DNA of 42,182 nt, from assembly GCA_964607755.1 (NCBI GenBank), contig CAZSMC010000035.1:1-42182 (forward strand). The letters are read 5' to 3'. The stretch is from CAZSMC01 sp964607755 (GTDB taxonomy: Bacteria; Zhuqueibacterota; Zhuqueibacteria; Residuimicrobiales; Krinioviventaceae). A program made the translations under genes and the position numbers. Below, in pieces: positions 25,195 through 33,842 of this stretch (position 1 is its first letter; the number at the start of each line of letters is the position of its first letter). The notes beneath the pieces are model-generated. The model was given only the letters and a program-made list of their open reading frames with translations, was not told the origin of the DNA and did no database searches.

Positions 25195-26088
25195 ATGGCA
25201 CTGCTCGAATTGGACGAAAATGTGCTGAAAATCGGATTGCCTAAAGGGAGTTTGCAAGAAGCCACATTCAGGCTGTTGTCCAAAGCTGGTTATAATTTTT
25301 CTGTGAGTAGTCGTTCATATTTCCCCTCTATTGACGATGAAGAGATACAAGCAATTTTAATCCGCGCGCAGGAAATCGCCCGTTATGTCGAAGACGGCGT
25401 GTTTGATGTGGGTTTAACAGGCAAAGACTGGATTCTGGAGAATCGTGCGGATGTGGTCGAGGTATCTCAATTGACCTATGCCAAACAAACCCGGCGCCCG
25501 GTAAAGTGGGTGCTGGCAGTCCCCAACGATTCTGATATTAAAACTGTAAAAGATCTGCAGGGCAAACGCATTGCCACTGAAATCGTTAACCTGGCTAAAG
25601 ATTACCTTACCAGACACGGGGTGCAGGCAGATGTAGAATTTTCCTGGGGCGCTACCGAAGTGAAAACACCAACTCTTGTCGATGCGATCATTGAAGTGAC
25701 GGAGACTGGCAGCTCCCTGCGGGCTAATAATCTTCGCATTGTCGATACAGTTCTTGAATCGATGACTATGCTTATTGCCAATAAAAATAGCTGGCAGAAT
25801 GCCAAAAAACGCGAAAAAATTGAAAATTTTAACCTCATGATTCAAGCTGCCATTCAGGCTGAAAATAAAGTAGGCCTGAAAATGAACGTGCCCAAAGACA
25901 AATTGGATCAAGTGATGGAAACATTACCGGCCATGAAAAAACCAACAATTTCCAATCTTTACGGCAACGACTGGGTGGCGGTGGAGATTATTGTGGAAGA
26001 GGAAACGGTTCGTAAATTTATCCCCATCTTGAAACGTGCCGGCGCAGAGGATATTATCGAATATCCGCTCAATAAAGTTATTTATTAA
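25195..26088 (+). CDS. hisG: ATP phosphoribosyltransferase, long form
   Basis: The 297-residue enzyme catalyses the first step of histidine synthesis, ATP plus PRPP to phosphoribosyl-ATP. It has IGLPKGSL at the N-terminus and the PRPP loop EVTETGSSLR at 167-176. The extra ACT-like domain (about 215-297) marks the long HisG, which is feedback-inhibited by histidine and needs no HisZ. A strong AAAAGGAGATGAC ribosome site precedes ATG 25195, 37 bases after the attenuator. Enzyme feedback and transcript attenuation thus act on the same gene. Confidence 0.97.
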   Translation: MALLELDENVLKIGLPKGSLQEATFRLLSKAGYNFSVSSRSYFPSIDDEEIQAILIRAQEIARYVEDGVFDVGLTGKDWILENRADVVEVSQLTYAKQTRRPVKWVLAVPNDSDIKTVKDLQGKRIATEIVNLAKDYLTRHGVQADVEFSWGATEVKTPTLVDAIIEVTETGSSLRANNLRIVDTVLESMTMLIANKNSWQNAKKREKIENFNLMIQAAIQAENKVGLKMNVPKDKLDQVMETLPAMKKPTISNLYGNDWVAVEIIVEEETVRKFIPILKRAGAEDIIEYPLNKVIY

Positions 26089-26102
26089 AAATCCGGGTGT
26101 TT

Positions 26103-27383
26103 ATGAATATTTACAAAGCCAACGAAATTCAGGATTTTTTACAACGGTTTGAATCGAGACGTCAGGATGTTTCGGCGGATGTGGAACATTCAGTCCGGCA
26201 CATTTTGCAGAACGTTCAGGAAAAAGGCGACCGGGCTGTGCTGGATTATACGAAAAAATTCGATGGCGTTGATTTATCTGAACTGACTGTTCCGCAAAAA
26301 GAACTTCAACAGGCTTTTAAGAACATCGATCCCGGCCTGCTTGATGTGTTACGTCAAGCCAAGCAGAACATTCAAAAATATCATGAAAAAGGCCTGCCGC
26401 AATCATGGGTGAGTTGGGAAGAGGACAATGTGATCCTCGGGCGGCGAATTACTGCCATTGAGCGCGTTGGTGTTTACGTGCCTGGCGGTTTGGCGGCCTA
26501 CCCGTCCTCGCTGTTGATGGGCGTCGTGCCAGCACAAGTTGCCGGGGTGAAAGACATTTATGTTACCACGCCCTGTGCCAAAGATGGCTCGATGAATCAA
26601 ACGATTCTTGCAGCAGCATTTGAACTCGGGACAACCCGTGTTTACCGGATGGGCGGTGCCCAGGCCATCGCTGCCATGGCATTTGGAACCGAAACCGTAG
26701 CCCGGGTGGATAAAATCGTTGGTCCCGGAAATATCTATGTGGCGACGGCAAAAAAACTGCTTTACGGTCAGTGCGGCATCGATATGGTAGCCGGACCAAG
26801 TGAAGTGCTGATCATTGCCGATGACAGCGCAGACCCGGAATTCGTTGCAGCCGACCTGCTGGCTCAGGCAGAACACGATCCGTTGGCGTCATCTATTTTG
26901 GTCACCGACTCGGAGACGCTCGCCCAAAAAGTAGCGGATAAAGTGGAAACACAAATGAAAGCCTTGCAGCGGTCGAATATCATGCAACAGGCTATTCGCG
27001 ACTATGGCGGCATCATTGTGACTGATTCGCTTCTATCGTGCGTTGAATTGAGCAATCGATTGGCCCCCGAACATTTGGGTCTGCACGTGGATGATCCCTG
27101 GACTCTTTTGGGGCAGATAAAGAATGCCGGAGCGATTTTTCTCGGCCATTATTCACCCGAAGCAGTAGGAGATTACTGGGCCGGCCCCAATCATGTTTTG
27201 CCAACAAACGGATCTGCGAGATTTTTCTCACCGTTGCAGACCGAAGATTTTCTCAAAGTCAGTAGCATTGTATCTTACACAAAACAAGCACTTGACAGGC
27301 ACGGCAAAAACATTGAAAAATTTGCCAAAAACGAAGGCCTGGATGCCCACGCCTTGGCCATCACAAAACGCATGAGCTCATAA
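26103..27383 (+). CDS. hisD: Histidinol dehydrogenase
   Basis: The 426-residue protein has the family length and signatures: VGVYVPGGLAAYPSS, a RMGGAQAIAAMA segment, GPGNIYVATAKK, DMVAGPSEVL, and the catalytic ...APEHLGLHV. It oxidises histidinol to histidine in two NAD-dependent steps using zinc. ATG 26103 is preferred over the in-frame GTG 26097. It follows hisG by 14 bases, and its stop directly abuts hisC. Confidence 0.97.
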   Translation: MNIYKANEIQDFLQRFESRRQDVSADVEHSVRHILQNVQEKGDRAVLDYTKKFDGVDLSELTVPQKELQQAFKNIDPGLLDVLRQAKQNIQKYHEKGLPQSWVSWEEDNVILGRRITAIERVGVYVPGGLAAYPSSLLMGVVPAQVAGVKDIYVTTPCAKDGSMNQTILAAAFELGTTRVYRMGGAQAIAAMAFGTETVARVDKIVGPGNIYVATAKKLLYGQCGIDMVAGPSEVLIIADDSADPEFVAADLLAQAEHDPLASSILVTDSETLAQKVADKVETQMKALQRSNIMQQAIRDYGGIIVTDSLLSCVELSNRLAPEHLGLHVDDPWTLLGQIKNAGAIFLGHYSPEAVGDYWAGPNHVLPTNGSARFFSPLQTEDFLKVSSIVSYTKQALDRHGKNIEKFAKNEGLDAHALAITKRMSS

Positions 27384-28451
27384 ATGGAACGCTATTTCAA
27401 AAAACCTGTTATCCAGCGAAAAGGCTATACATCTCCGCCGCAAAAAGAATTCAAAGCCAAGTTGAATCAAAACGAGAGTCCGTTTGACGTGCCGGATGAT
27501 TTGAAAGAAAAGTGCTTGAAATTTGCTGCAAAAATGGAGTGGAACCGGTACCCGATCAATGAATCGCCGCAGTTGCGCAACAAACTCGCAGAACGGCACA
27601 ATGTGCAGCCCGAATGGTTCGTGCTCGGTAACGGATCCAATCAACTGTTTCAGACGCTGCTCACTGCGTCAATTTCTTCCGGTGATCCGGTGCTGCTTAT
27701 TCCTCCGACATTTTCTCTGTATGAATTGTTTTTAGGTTTGTACGAGGCCGAGGTGATCAAAGTGCTGCACGGTCCCGGGCAACCTTTTCCATTAGAAAAC
27801 GTGTTGAACAAGATTTCGGAAACGCAGCCGCGTCTGGTTATTTTGTGTTCGCCCAACAATCCAACAGGTTTTACAATGGACTTGAACGCGGTGCGACAAA
27901 TCTGTAAAGCGGCACCGGGATTGGTTTTTTTTGACGAAGCCTACGGCGAGTTTGCCGAGCATAGTGCAGTGTCGCTGTTGGCGGATCATGAAAATTTTCT
28001 GGTGTCGCGCACGTTTTCAAAAGCATTCAGCATGGCTGGATTGCGGTTTGGCTATATTGTCGGGCAACCGGATATGGTGAGCCACCTCCAAAAAGCAAAT
28101 TTGCCTTATAATGTAAATGTATTTACAGAACTGGTCGCGCTGCAACTGCTTGAGAATGAAAATCGCCTGATTAAAAATGTAAAGTTTTTACAAACAGAGC
28201 GCGACCGGCTATTCAGCGAGATGCAGAAACTGAACGGTTTCACCGTTTATCCGTCAGGCGCCAATTTTTTGCTGTTCAACGGTGCAAAGCACATAAATTT
28301 GTTTCAGGCTCTCAAAGGCCGCGGAATTCTTGTTCGTGATATGAGCGGTTATCCGCTGCTGGATGGCTATCAACGGGTTTCGGTCGGTTTTCGCCAGGAA
28401 AACGATTTGTTTCTTGAGGCGTTGCGCGATATTCAAAAATCACATTCATAA
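27384..28451 (+). CDS. hisC: Histidinol-phosphate aminotransferase
   Basis: The 355-residue PLP enzyme has SPNNPTG near 156-162, D184 in VFFDEAYGEF, and the PLP lysine K213 in RTFSKAFSMAGLR. It moves an amino group from glutamate to imidazole-acetol phosphate. Its ATG immediately follows the hisD stop with no gap, so translation is probably coupled. The ribosome site lies inside hisD and is weak (CATGAGCTC). Operon context makes histidine the substrate pathway, although fold-type I aminotransferases can be promiscuous. Confidence 0.95.
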   Translation: MERYFKKPVIQRKGYTSPPQKEFKAKLNQNESPFDVPDDLKEKCLKFAAKMEWNRYPINESPQLRNKLAERHNVQPEWFVLGNGSNQLFQTLLTASISSGDPVLLIPPTFSLYELFLGLYEAEVIKVLHGPGQPFPLENVLNKISETQPRLVILCSPNNPTGFTMDLNAVRQICKAAPGLVFFDEAYGEFAEHSAVSLLADHENFLVSRTFSKAFSMAGLRFGYIVGQPDMVSHLQKANLPYNVNVFTELVALQLLENENRLIKNVKFLQTERDRLFSEMQKLNGFTVYPSGANFLLFNGAKHINLFQALKGRGILVRDMSGYPLLDGYQRVSVGFRQENDLFLEALRDIQKSHS

Positions 28452-28466
28452 AATAAAGGAAAAATC

Positions 28467-29057
28467 ATGTCTCGTTCAGCCCAGGTGAGACGTTCAACAA
28501 AAGAAACAACGATCCGTGTCGATCTTGATCTCGACAATCCCGGACAAGGTTTTATTGACACCGGAATCGGATTTTTCGATCATTTGCTGGATGCCCTGCA
28601 AAAGCACGCTGGTTGGGATTTGGTTGTCAAAGCGGAGGGTGATTTGTACGTCGACGGCCATCATACTGTTGAAGATGTTGGTATTACTCTTGGTTCGGCA
28701 CTGTCAAAAGCTATCGGCGATGCATCCGGAATTACCCGGTTCGGTCACGCCTTTTGTCCGTTGGACGAAGCCCTGGCGCGCTCGGTGGTAGACGTGTCTG
28801 GCCGACCGTTTTTCGAGTTTGACTGCGAACTGCGACTTGTCCGCGTTGGCGAATTCGAAGGCGAGCTGTTTTCAGAGTTTTGGCGGGCTTTTGCTATGAA
28901 TGCCAAACTTACACTTCATGTGGCGTTGCTTTACGGCGAGAATCAGCATCATGCCATGGAAGCCATGACTAAAGCGGCAGCCCGCGCTCTTTGCATGGCT
29001 CTGAAAATCAATGATACCCAAACAGGCATTCCATCGACTAAAGGAGTGCTGACGTGA
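28467..29057 (+). CDS. hisB: Imidazoleglycerol-phosphate dehydratase (monofunctional)
   Basis: The 196-residue dehydratase has both manganese motifs, H65-H66-x2-E69 (GHHTVED) and H161-H162-x2-E165 (QHHAME). The length fits the stand-alone form. The N-terminal phosphatase domain of the enterobacterial fusion is absent, so histidinol phosphate must be hydrolysed by another protein. AAAGGA precedes ATG 28467. It overlaps hisH by 4 bases. Confidence 0.97.
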   Translation: MSRSAQVRRSTKETTIRVDLDLDNPGQGFIDTGIGFFDHLLDALQKHAGWDLVVKAEGDLYVDGHHTVEDVGITLGSALSKAIGDASGITRFGHAFCPLDEALARSVVDVSGRPFFEFDCELRLVRVGEFEGELFSEFWRAFAMNAKLTLHVALLYGENQHHAMEAMTKAAARALCMALKINDTQTGIPSTKGVLT

Positions 29058-29653
29058 TTTGTATTATTGATTATGATGCTGGCAATTTGCGCAGCGTTCA
29101 AAAAGCGTTGGAGAAATGCGGCGCCCGGACGGTTGTCAGTTCCAAACCTAAAGATGTTTTAAATGCTGACAAAGTTGTCTTTCCTGGCGTCGGTGCTTTT
29201 GGCAATGCCATGGATACGTTGCATCGACTTGAACTTGCAGAGCCGATGAAAGCTTTTGTGGAAACAGGCAAACCATTTCTCGGCATTTGTCTGGGATTGC
29301 AGTTGATGTTTGAACAAAGTGAGGAAAATCAGGGCGTCACCGGACTTTCGATCATAAAAGGTTCGGTGAAACGATTTTCCAGTCATCTCAAAGTGCCGCA
29401 TCTGGGCTGGAATGTTCTTTACCAGACCGGTGACAGTCCGTTGTGGAAAAATATACCGAATGAAAGTTATTTTTATTTTGCGCATTCTTTTTATATTTCA
29501 CCGGATAAAAACGACACCATTGTAGGCGAAAGCGATTATGACGGGCGATTTGCTGTGGCGATAAAACGGGACAATGTATTCGGTCTTCAGTTTCATCCGG
29601 AAAAATCACAGCAATACGGTCTGGCAATTTTGCAAAATTTTATCGAACTGTAA
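29054..29653 (+). CDS. hisH: Imidazole glycerol phosphate synthase, glutaminase subunit
   Basis: The 199-residue class-I amidotransferase has nucleophile C79 in GICLGLQ, and H181 and E183 in QFHPEKS, completing the triad. It releases ammonia from glutamine for HisF. The start is GTG 29054 overlapping the hisB stop (GTGA), with AAAGGAGTGCTGAC upstream. The hisA gene separates it from hisF, the common order H-A-F. Confidence 0.96.
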   Translation: MICIIDYDAGNLRSVQKALEKCGARTVVSSKPKDVLNADKVVFPGVGAFGNAMDTLHRLELAEPMKAFVETGKPFLGICLGLQLMFEQSEENQGVTGLSIIKGSVKRFSSHLKVPHLGWNVLYQTGDSPLWKNIPNESYFYFAHSFYISPDKNDTIVGESDYDGRFAVAIKRDNVFGLQFHPEKSQQYGLAILQNFIEL

Positions 29654-29662
29654 GGAGAACCC

Positions 29663-30403
29663 GTGCTTATTTTACCGGCAATTGATCTTTTGAACGGCAA
29701 ATGCGTTCGTTTGAGACAAGGGGCTGAAAAGACTGCCAAAGTGTACAGCAGCAATCCACCGCAAGTGGCACAGCAATGGCAGGCTGAAGGCGGTCAAATG
29801 ATCCATGTGGTTAATCTGGATGGCGCTTTTGGCCGCGCTCAAAAAAATGTGCAAACGATTCGGGATATAGTTGAACAAGTTGATATTCCCATCGAGCTGG
29901 GCGGAGGCATTCGCTCGCTCGAGGACATTCGTCAGTGGCTGGCAGCAGGCGTTCATCGCGTTATTTTGGGCACTGTGGCGTTGGAAAAGCCAGAGATTGT
30001 GGCCCAGGCTGTACAGGAATTCGGTGCCGAGCACATTGTCGTCGGTATCGATGGTCGCGATCAAAAAGTCGCCATCAAAGGCTGGGAAGAACAGACAGAT
30101 ACGGATGTCGTGTCACTGGCTCGTAAAATGAAGTCTCTGGGTGCGGTTCGTATCATTTACACTGATGTACGCCGTGATGGTGAACTTGTCGGCCCCAATA
30201 TTGAGAGCACAAATATGGTGGCCGAAAAATCCGGCATGAAAGTTATTGCGTCCGGTGGATTTTCAACGTTTGAACATTTTGAAGAATTGGCCGAGACGAA
30301 AAACGAGAATATTGAAGGCGCGATTATCGGAACAGCGCTCTATGAAAATAATTTAAAACTTTGCGAACTTTTACAAAGATTCGGTTCAGATAATAAAATA
30401 TAA
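29663..30403 (+). CDS. hisA: ProFAR isomerase HisA
   Basis: The 246-residue TIM barrel has catalytic D8 in LPAIDLLNG and D130 in VVGIDGRD. The phosphate-binding glycines are in ELGGGIR and a second half-barrel loop (VIASGGF). It opens the ring of ProFAR to PRFAR. The start is GTG 29663 with AAGGAG at close distance. Similarity to HisF reflects their shared half-barrel ancestry. Confidence 0.97.
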   Translation: MLILPAIDLLNGKCVRLRQGAEKTAKVYSSNPPQVAQQWQAEGGQMIHVVNLDGAFGRAQKNVQTIRDIVEQVDIPIELGGGIRSLEDIRQWLAAGVHRVILGTVALEKPEIVAQAVQEFGAEHIVVGIDGRDQKVAIKGWEEQTDTDVVSLARKMKSLGAVRIIYTDVRRDGELVGPNIESTNMVAEKSGMKVIASGGFSTFEHFEELAETKNENIEGAIIGTALYENNLKLCELLQRFGSDNKI

Positions 30404-30421
30404 AGTTAAAAGGAATTTAAC

Positions 30422-31180
30422 ATGCTGGCCAAGCGCATCATACCTTGCCTTGACGTTAAAAATGGAAGGGTGGTTAAAGGCATCAATTTTTTGAATCTGG
30501 TCGATGCCGGTGATCCGGTCGAACAGGCCCGGTATTATGATGAACATGGCGCAGATGAGCTGGTTTATCTGGACATAACCGCTTCTCACGAAAAGCGAAA
30601 TATTATGCTGGATGTGGTGAGGCGGACATCCGAAAAAGTGTTTATGCCGCTGACAGTCGGCGGAGGCGTGCGCACGGTAGAAGATGCGCATATTTTACTG
30701 CAAAACGGCGCTGATAAAGTGACGATGAACACAGCCGCTGTTAAAAATCCTGATCTCATTAAAGAATGCTCAGACCGGTTTGGCGCCCAGGCCACGGTTG
30801 TGGCTATTGATGCCAAGCAGAAAAGCGATAGTTCGTGGCAAGTTTATATTTACGGCGGTCGCACACCTGTTGACCTGGATGCGCTAGAATGGGCGAAATA
30901 TGCTGAGGAACTGGGCGCCGGCGAAATACTGCTCACTTCCATGGACCGGGATGGAACGAAAATCGGATATGACATTGAATTGACCCGCACCATTTCCAAA
31001 GCAGTAACAATTCCGGTTATCGCCTCGGGCGGATGCGGAGCGGTTGAACATTTTGCCGAGGTTTTTCAGCACGGCGCTGCTGATGCCGCTTTAGCTGCAT
31101 CTATTTTTCATTACCGGGAAAATTCAATCCAGGACGTAAAAAAATTCTTGCAGGAAAGAGGAATTCATGTCAGAAATTGA
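30422..31180 (+). CDS. hisF: Imidazole glycerol phosphate synthase, cyclase subunit
   Basis: The 252-residue TIM barrel has catalytic D11 in CLDVKNGRVVKG and D130 in VVAIDAK, the same numbering as the Thermotoga enzyme. With HisH it converts PRFAR to imidazole glycerol phosphate and AICAR. AAAAGGA precedes ATG 30422. Its last 14 bases overlap hisI, implying translational coupling. Confidence 0.97.
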   Translation: MLAKRIIPCLDVKNGRVVKGINFLNLVDAGDPVEQARYYDEHGADELVYLDITASHEKRNIMLDVVRRTSEKVFMPLTVGGGVRTVEDAHILLQNGADKVTMNTAAVKNPDLIKECSDRFGAQATVVAIDAKQKSDSSWQVYIYGGRTPVDLDALEWAKYAEELGAGEILLTSMDRDGTKIGYDIELTRTISKAVTIPVIASGGCGAVEHFAEVFQHGAADAALAASIFHYRENSIQDVKKFLQERGIHVRN

Positions 31181-31520
31181 AAAGTTGACTCGTGAACAAT
31201 TTATTGCTACATTGAATTTTAATGACCGCGGCTTAATCCCGGCGATTGTCCAGGATGTGAACGATAACAGCGTGCTCATGCTCGGTTATATGAACGAGCA
31301 AAGTATCGAGATGACCTTTGAAAAACAAAAAGTAACTTTTTGGAGCCGGTCACGCCAAAAATACTGGACAAAAGGAGAAACATCGGGACATTTTCTGGAA
31401 TTGAAAGAAATTTACACAGATTGTGATGCAGATACCATTTTAATCAAAGCGCAGCCCTACGGTCCAACCTGCCATACTGGCAAACGTTCCTGTTTCTCAT
31501 GGACTACCCCGGCTGGATAA
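31167..31520 (+). CDS. hisI: Phosphoribosyl-AMP cyclohydrolase (monofunctional HisI)
   Basis: The 117-residue enzyme has the metal-site DCDADT (D85, C86, D87, D89) with C102 and C109. It hydrolyses the adenine ring of phosphoribosyl-AMP. It has no C-terminal HisE domain, and no hisE gene follows, although HisE must act just before it. The pyrophosphohydrolase is therefore elsewhere in the genome or replaced. It is the last recognised histidine gene in the operon. Confidence 0.96.
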   Translation: MSEIEKLTREQFIATLNFNDRGLIPAIVQDVNDNSVLMLGYMNEQSIEMTFEKQKVTFWSRSRQKYWTKGETSGHFLELKEIYTDCDADTILIKAQPYGPTCHTGKRSCFSWTTPAG

Positions 31521-31521
31521 T

Positions 31522-32373
31522 TTGCGAGGTGTCATTATTTACGGACTAGCAAAATATAAGAATCTTGTTTCTTTTATTTTTTTGTTAACAAGCGCTCAGG
31601 TCTTGGCTCAACTTCCGTTTAAGGAAAGCACTTTTAACGATTATGCCTATCCAAAAAGCATAAAGGATGAGCAGCATACCAGAGCAATCCGAAACAGAGC
31701 GTCCTCACAATTCCCACATGCCCGCACAATGATGGTAGCCAGTTATATCACAACAGATTGGCCGCGAAAAGTTGTCGATTATTACTCGCATCTTTCCGGT
31801 CAGCGGTTTTTCAAATACGGTCAATTTTTTACCTATATTTTTTCTGAAATTGACAACAAACCGGCCACGCGAATCGATATCTATCCCATGGCTTTGGCCA
31901 AAACCAGCCGCACTTTCTGGCCAACACGGATTGATTTGTACCTCATTCGCTATCCGATCTCGGTCGATCTCGAAAAGGGAATCACGCAAACCAAAGAAGA
32001 ATTGAAGAATAAAGTTGGGCGTCTCTATTATGACGGGATTTTGCGGACTGACATTGCCCTGCTGGACATGGAAGAGCTCGGCTCTGGCGCTACAGTGTAT
32101 GTTATCGAAACGGACAAAAGCTTTGCTGTTGTAAGCAGTTTCTTTCGCCGCCGGTATGGCGGTTTTCACGTAACGGCTGTCCGTGATGGTGACGTCAGAG
32201 CATTTCAGGGCGAGTTTGACGCGACCTATGCCGTGGGACTCAATCCTAAAGAAAAACAACTCATTGTAAATATCGAAGAGAATCCGTTAGTTATTGACCG
32301 TGTTGGCAATTCGCAGATCTATAGAGATAAGGTATTTATAAAATATATTTTTTGGAATAAAGAGACCGGTTGA
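31522..32373 (+). CDS. Secreted protein of unknown function, downstream of hisI
   Basis: The 283-residue product has a hydrophobic N-terminal segment (VSFIFLLTSAQVLAQ) that looks like a signal peptide cleaved after VLA. The only in-frame start near it is TTG 31522, with no convincing ribosome site; it lies one base after the hisI stop. The mature part is rich in beta-type segments (TRIDIYPMALAKTS, ATVYVIETDKSFAVVSSFFRR) and has no recognisable catalytic motif. Close spacing suggests read-through from the his operon, but a role in histidine synthesis is unlikely for a secreted protein. Confidence 0.6.
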   Translation: MRGVIIYGLAKYKNLVSFIFLLTSAQVLAQLPFKESTFNDYAYPKSIKDEQHTRAIRNRASSQFPHARTMMVASYITTDWPRKVVDYYSHLSGQRFFKYGQFFTYIFSEIDNKPATRIDIYPMALAKTSRTFWPTRIDLYLIRYPISVDLEKGITQTKEELKNKVGRLYYDGILRTDIALLDMEELGSGATVYVIETDKSFAVVSSFFRRRYGGFHVTAVRDGDVRAFQGEFDATYAVGLNPKEKQLIVNIEENPLVIDRVGNSQIYRDKVFIKYIFWNKETG

Positions 32374-32437
32374 GAATAGTAATTTTGGTGCTGAAAATTT
32401 CACATTTTTGTGTTCTCATGAATTAGAGGATAATTTT

Positions 32438-33325
32438 ATGCCCATGAAAATAATTGAAAATCCAGTAGCACGGCATGGGGCGGCGCAGCGTCACTTTAGC
32501 ACAGTAGAAACTTTTTTTCAGAAACACGGCTTTGAGATTAACTATCAGCGAACCGAATACGCAGGTCATGCTGAAAAAATAGCCCATCAAGCAGTCCAGC
32601 AGGGATACGATACTATTGTGTCTGTTGGCGGTGATGGCACGCTAAATGAAATTGTGAACGGTATTGTCAAAGCTGATGGCGATCCGTTGCTGGGCATTAT
32701 ACCTGTCGGTACTTGCAATGATTTTATAAAATCCATAGACATCCCTCAAGATGTTCATGTAGCCTGTCAGATCGCGGCTGCAGGAAATTGGCGCCGGGTG
32801 GATGTTGCTTCGGCCGGACACCGGTATTTCATCAATGCCATCGGTATCGGTTTTGATGTGAAAATCGTTGAAGACCTGAGTATTTACTCGGTCGTGCCCG
32901 GGAAAATCGGCTATTTGTCTACAGCACTTAAACACATTTTTAGTTATAAAGCTATGCCCCTGGATTTGTTAAACGGGCACCATGATTTCACTTCAAAAGC
33001 TATTATGCTCACCGTTGCAAATGGACAGTATTACGGCGGTACTTTCCATATCGCTCCGCAGGCGGATCCGAGTGATGGGTTGCTTGATGTTATCTTGATA
33101 GAAGATGTGCCGGTGCTCAATCGCTTATCCATGGTGCCACGTGTTATTGCTGGCACGCATTTAACATCACCAAATGTGAAACATATTTTAACTTCGGAGT
33201 TGAAAATAACTGCTTCTTCAGCGCTCACAACTCAAATCGAAGGTGAACTGGTAAACTGGACAACCAATGAAATCAGTTTATCGGTCTTGCATAATCGTTT
33301 AAAAATCGCTTCCTACAAAAAATAG
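32438..33325 (+). CDS. Diacylglycerol/lipid kinase, YegS-like
   Basis: The 295-residue protein has the DAGK catalytic signature VGGDGTLNEIVNG (G64-D66-G67-T68) and the downstream PVGTCNDF motif that binds ATP phosphates. It would phosphorylate diacylglycerol or a related lipid at the inner face of the membrane. ATG 32438 with TAGAGGA upstream is preferred; the frame extends upstream to 32408, but without a site. It forms a pair with the small membrane protein 11 bases downstream, perhaps a partner in lipid metabolism. Confidence 0.9.
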   Translation: MPMKIIENPVARHGAAQRHFSTVETFFQKHGFEINYQRTEYAGHAEKIAHQAVQQGYDTIVSVGGDGTLNEIVNGIVKADGDPLLGIIPVGTCNDFIKSIDIPQDVHVACQIAAAGNWRRVDVASAGHRYFINAIGIGFDVKIVEDLSIYSVVPGKIGYLSTALKHIFSYKAMPLDLLNGHHDFTSKAIMLTVANGQYYGGTFHIAPQADPSDGLLDVILIEDVPVLNRLSMVPRVIAGTHLTSPNVKHILTSELKITASSALTTQIEGELVNWTTNEISLSVLHNRLKIASYKK

Positions 33326-33336
33326 AGGGGTACGGT

Positions 33337-33714
33337 ATGGACTCTGAAATGGCACAACAGGTTCAAGAAGATCTTTATACGTTTCAATGGCATACACCGG
33401 ATGATTATTTATTTTATTACGTCGCCATAATCGTTGGACTTTTTATTATTTTTGTCTCTTATTTTTTTGGTGGCGCCAGAACACAAAAGTTCAAAGTCAT
33501 ATTCAGTGTATTTATGGGGGTAATTGTTGGCTATTTTACCTTGCCACTGTTATTAAAGCTGGGAGAAGATTATATCGTCGGAAATCCATTTCTAGTCACC
33601 CTCATTATTCTGGTTGATTTTGTTTTCGTTGCTGCGGTGACGTGTTTTTTGTACGAACTCATTGTCATCCGGAGCGGCGAGGCTTTCCCGGGGCCGGGTA
33701 CGCATGCCGGGTAA
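33337..33714 (+). CDS. Small membrane protein, three to four predicted helices; unknown
   Basis: The 125-residue protein has hydrophobic segments near 27-47 (YYVAIIVGLFIIFVSYFF), 55-75 (FSVFMGVIVGYFTLPLLL) and 84-110 (TLIILVDFVFVAAVTCFLYEL). The N-terminus is soluble and acidic. GAGGGG precedes ATG 33337. No family motif is recognised. The lipid kinase immediately upstream is the only functional clue. Confidence 0.7.
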   Translation: MDSEMAQQVQEDLYTFQWHTPDDYLFYYVAIIVGLFIIFVSYFFGGARTQKFKVIFSVFMGVIVGYFTLPLLLKLGEDYIVGNPFLVTLIILVDFVFVAAVTCFLYELIVIRSGEAFPGPGTHAG

Positions 33715-33744
33715 TTTGATTTTGCATGGAATGCATGATGAATG

Positions 33745-33793
33745 GATAATAATCGATTTTTAATGCTTGATTTTATATAAAATCGTTATTATC
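33745..33793. repeat. Long hairpin between the membrane protein and the TPR gene
   Basis: GATAATAATCGATTTT at 33745-33760 pairs with AAAATCGTTATTATC at 33779-33793 over 15 pairs with one bulged T and an 18-base loop. No T-run follows. It lies 50 bases before the TPR gene's ATG. It may be an mRNA 3' stabiliser, a weak terminator or a large operator. Confidence 0.5.
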
Positions 33794-33842
33794 TTATCAA
33801 GTTTAACAAGAAAACAAAGAGGATTTAAATAACGGAATTACT

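Noticed and set aside
28467..29057. HisB considered as having lost its phosphatase half
   Set aside because: The fused form is typical of enterobacteria and some relatives; a stand-alone dehydratase is the common state.
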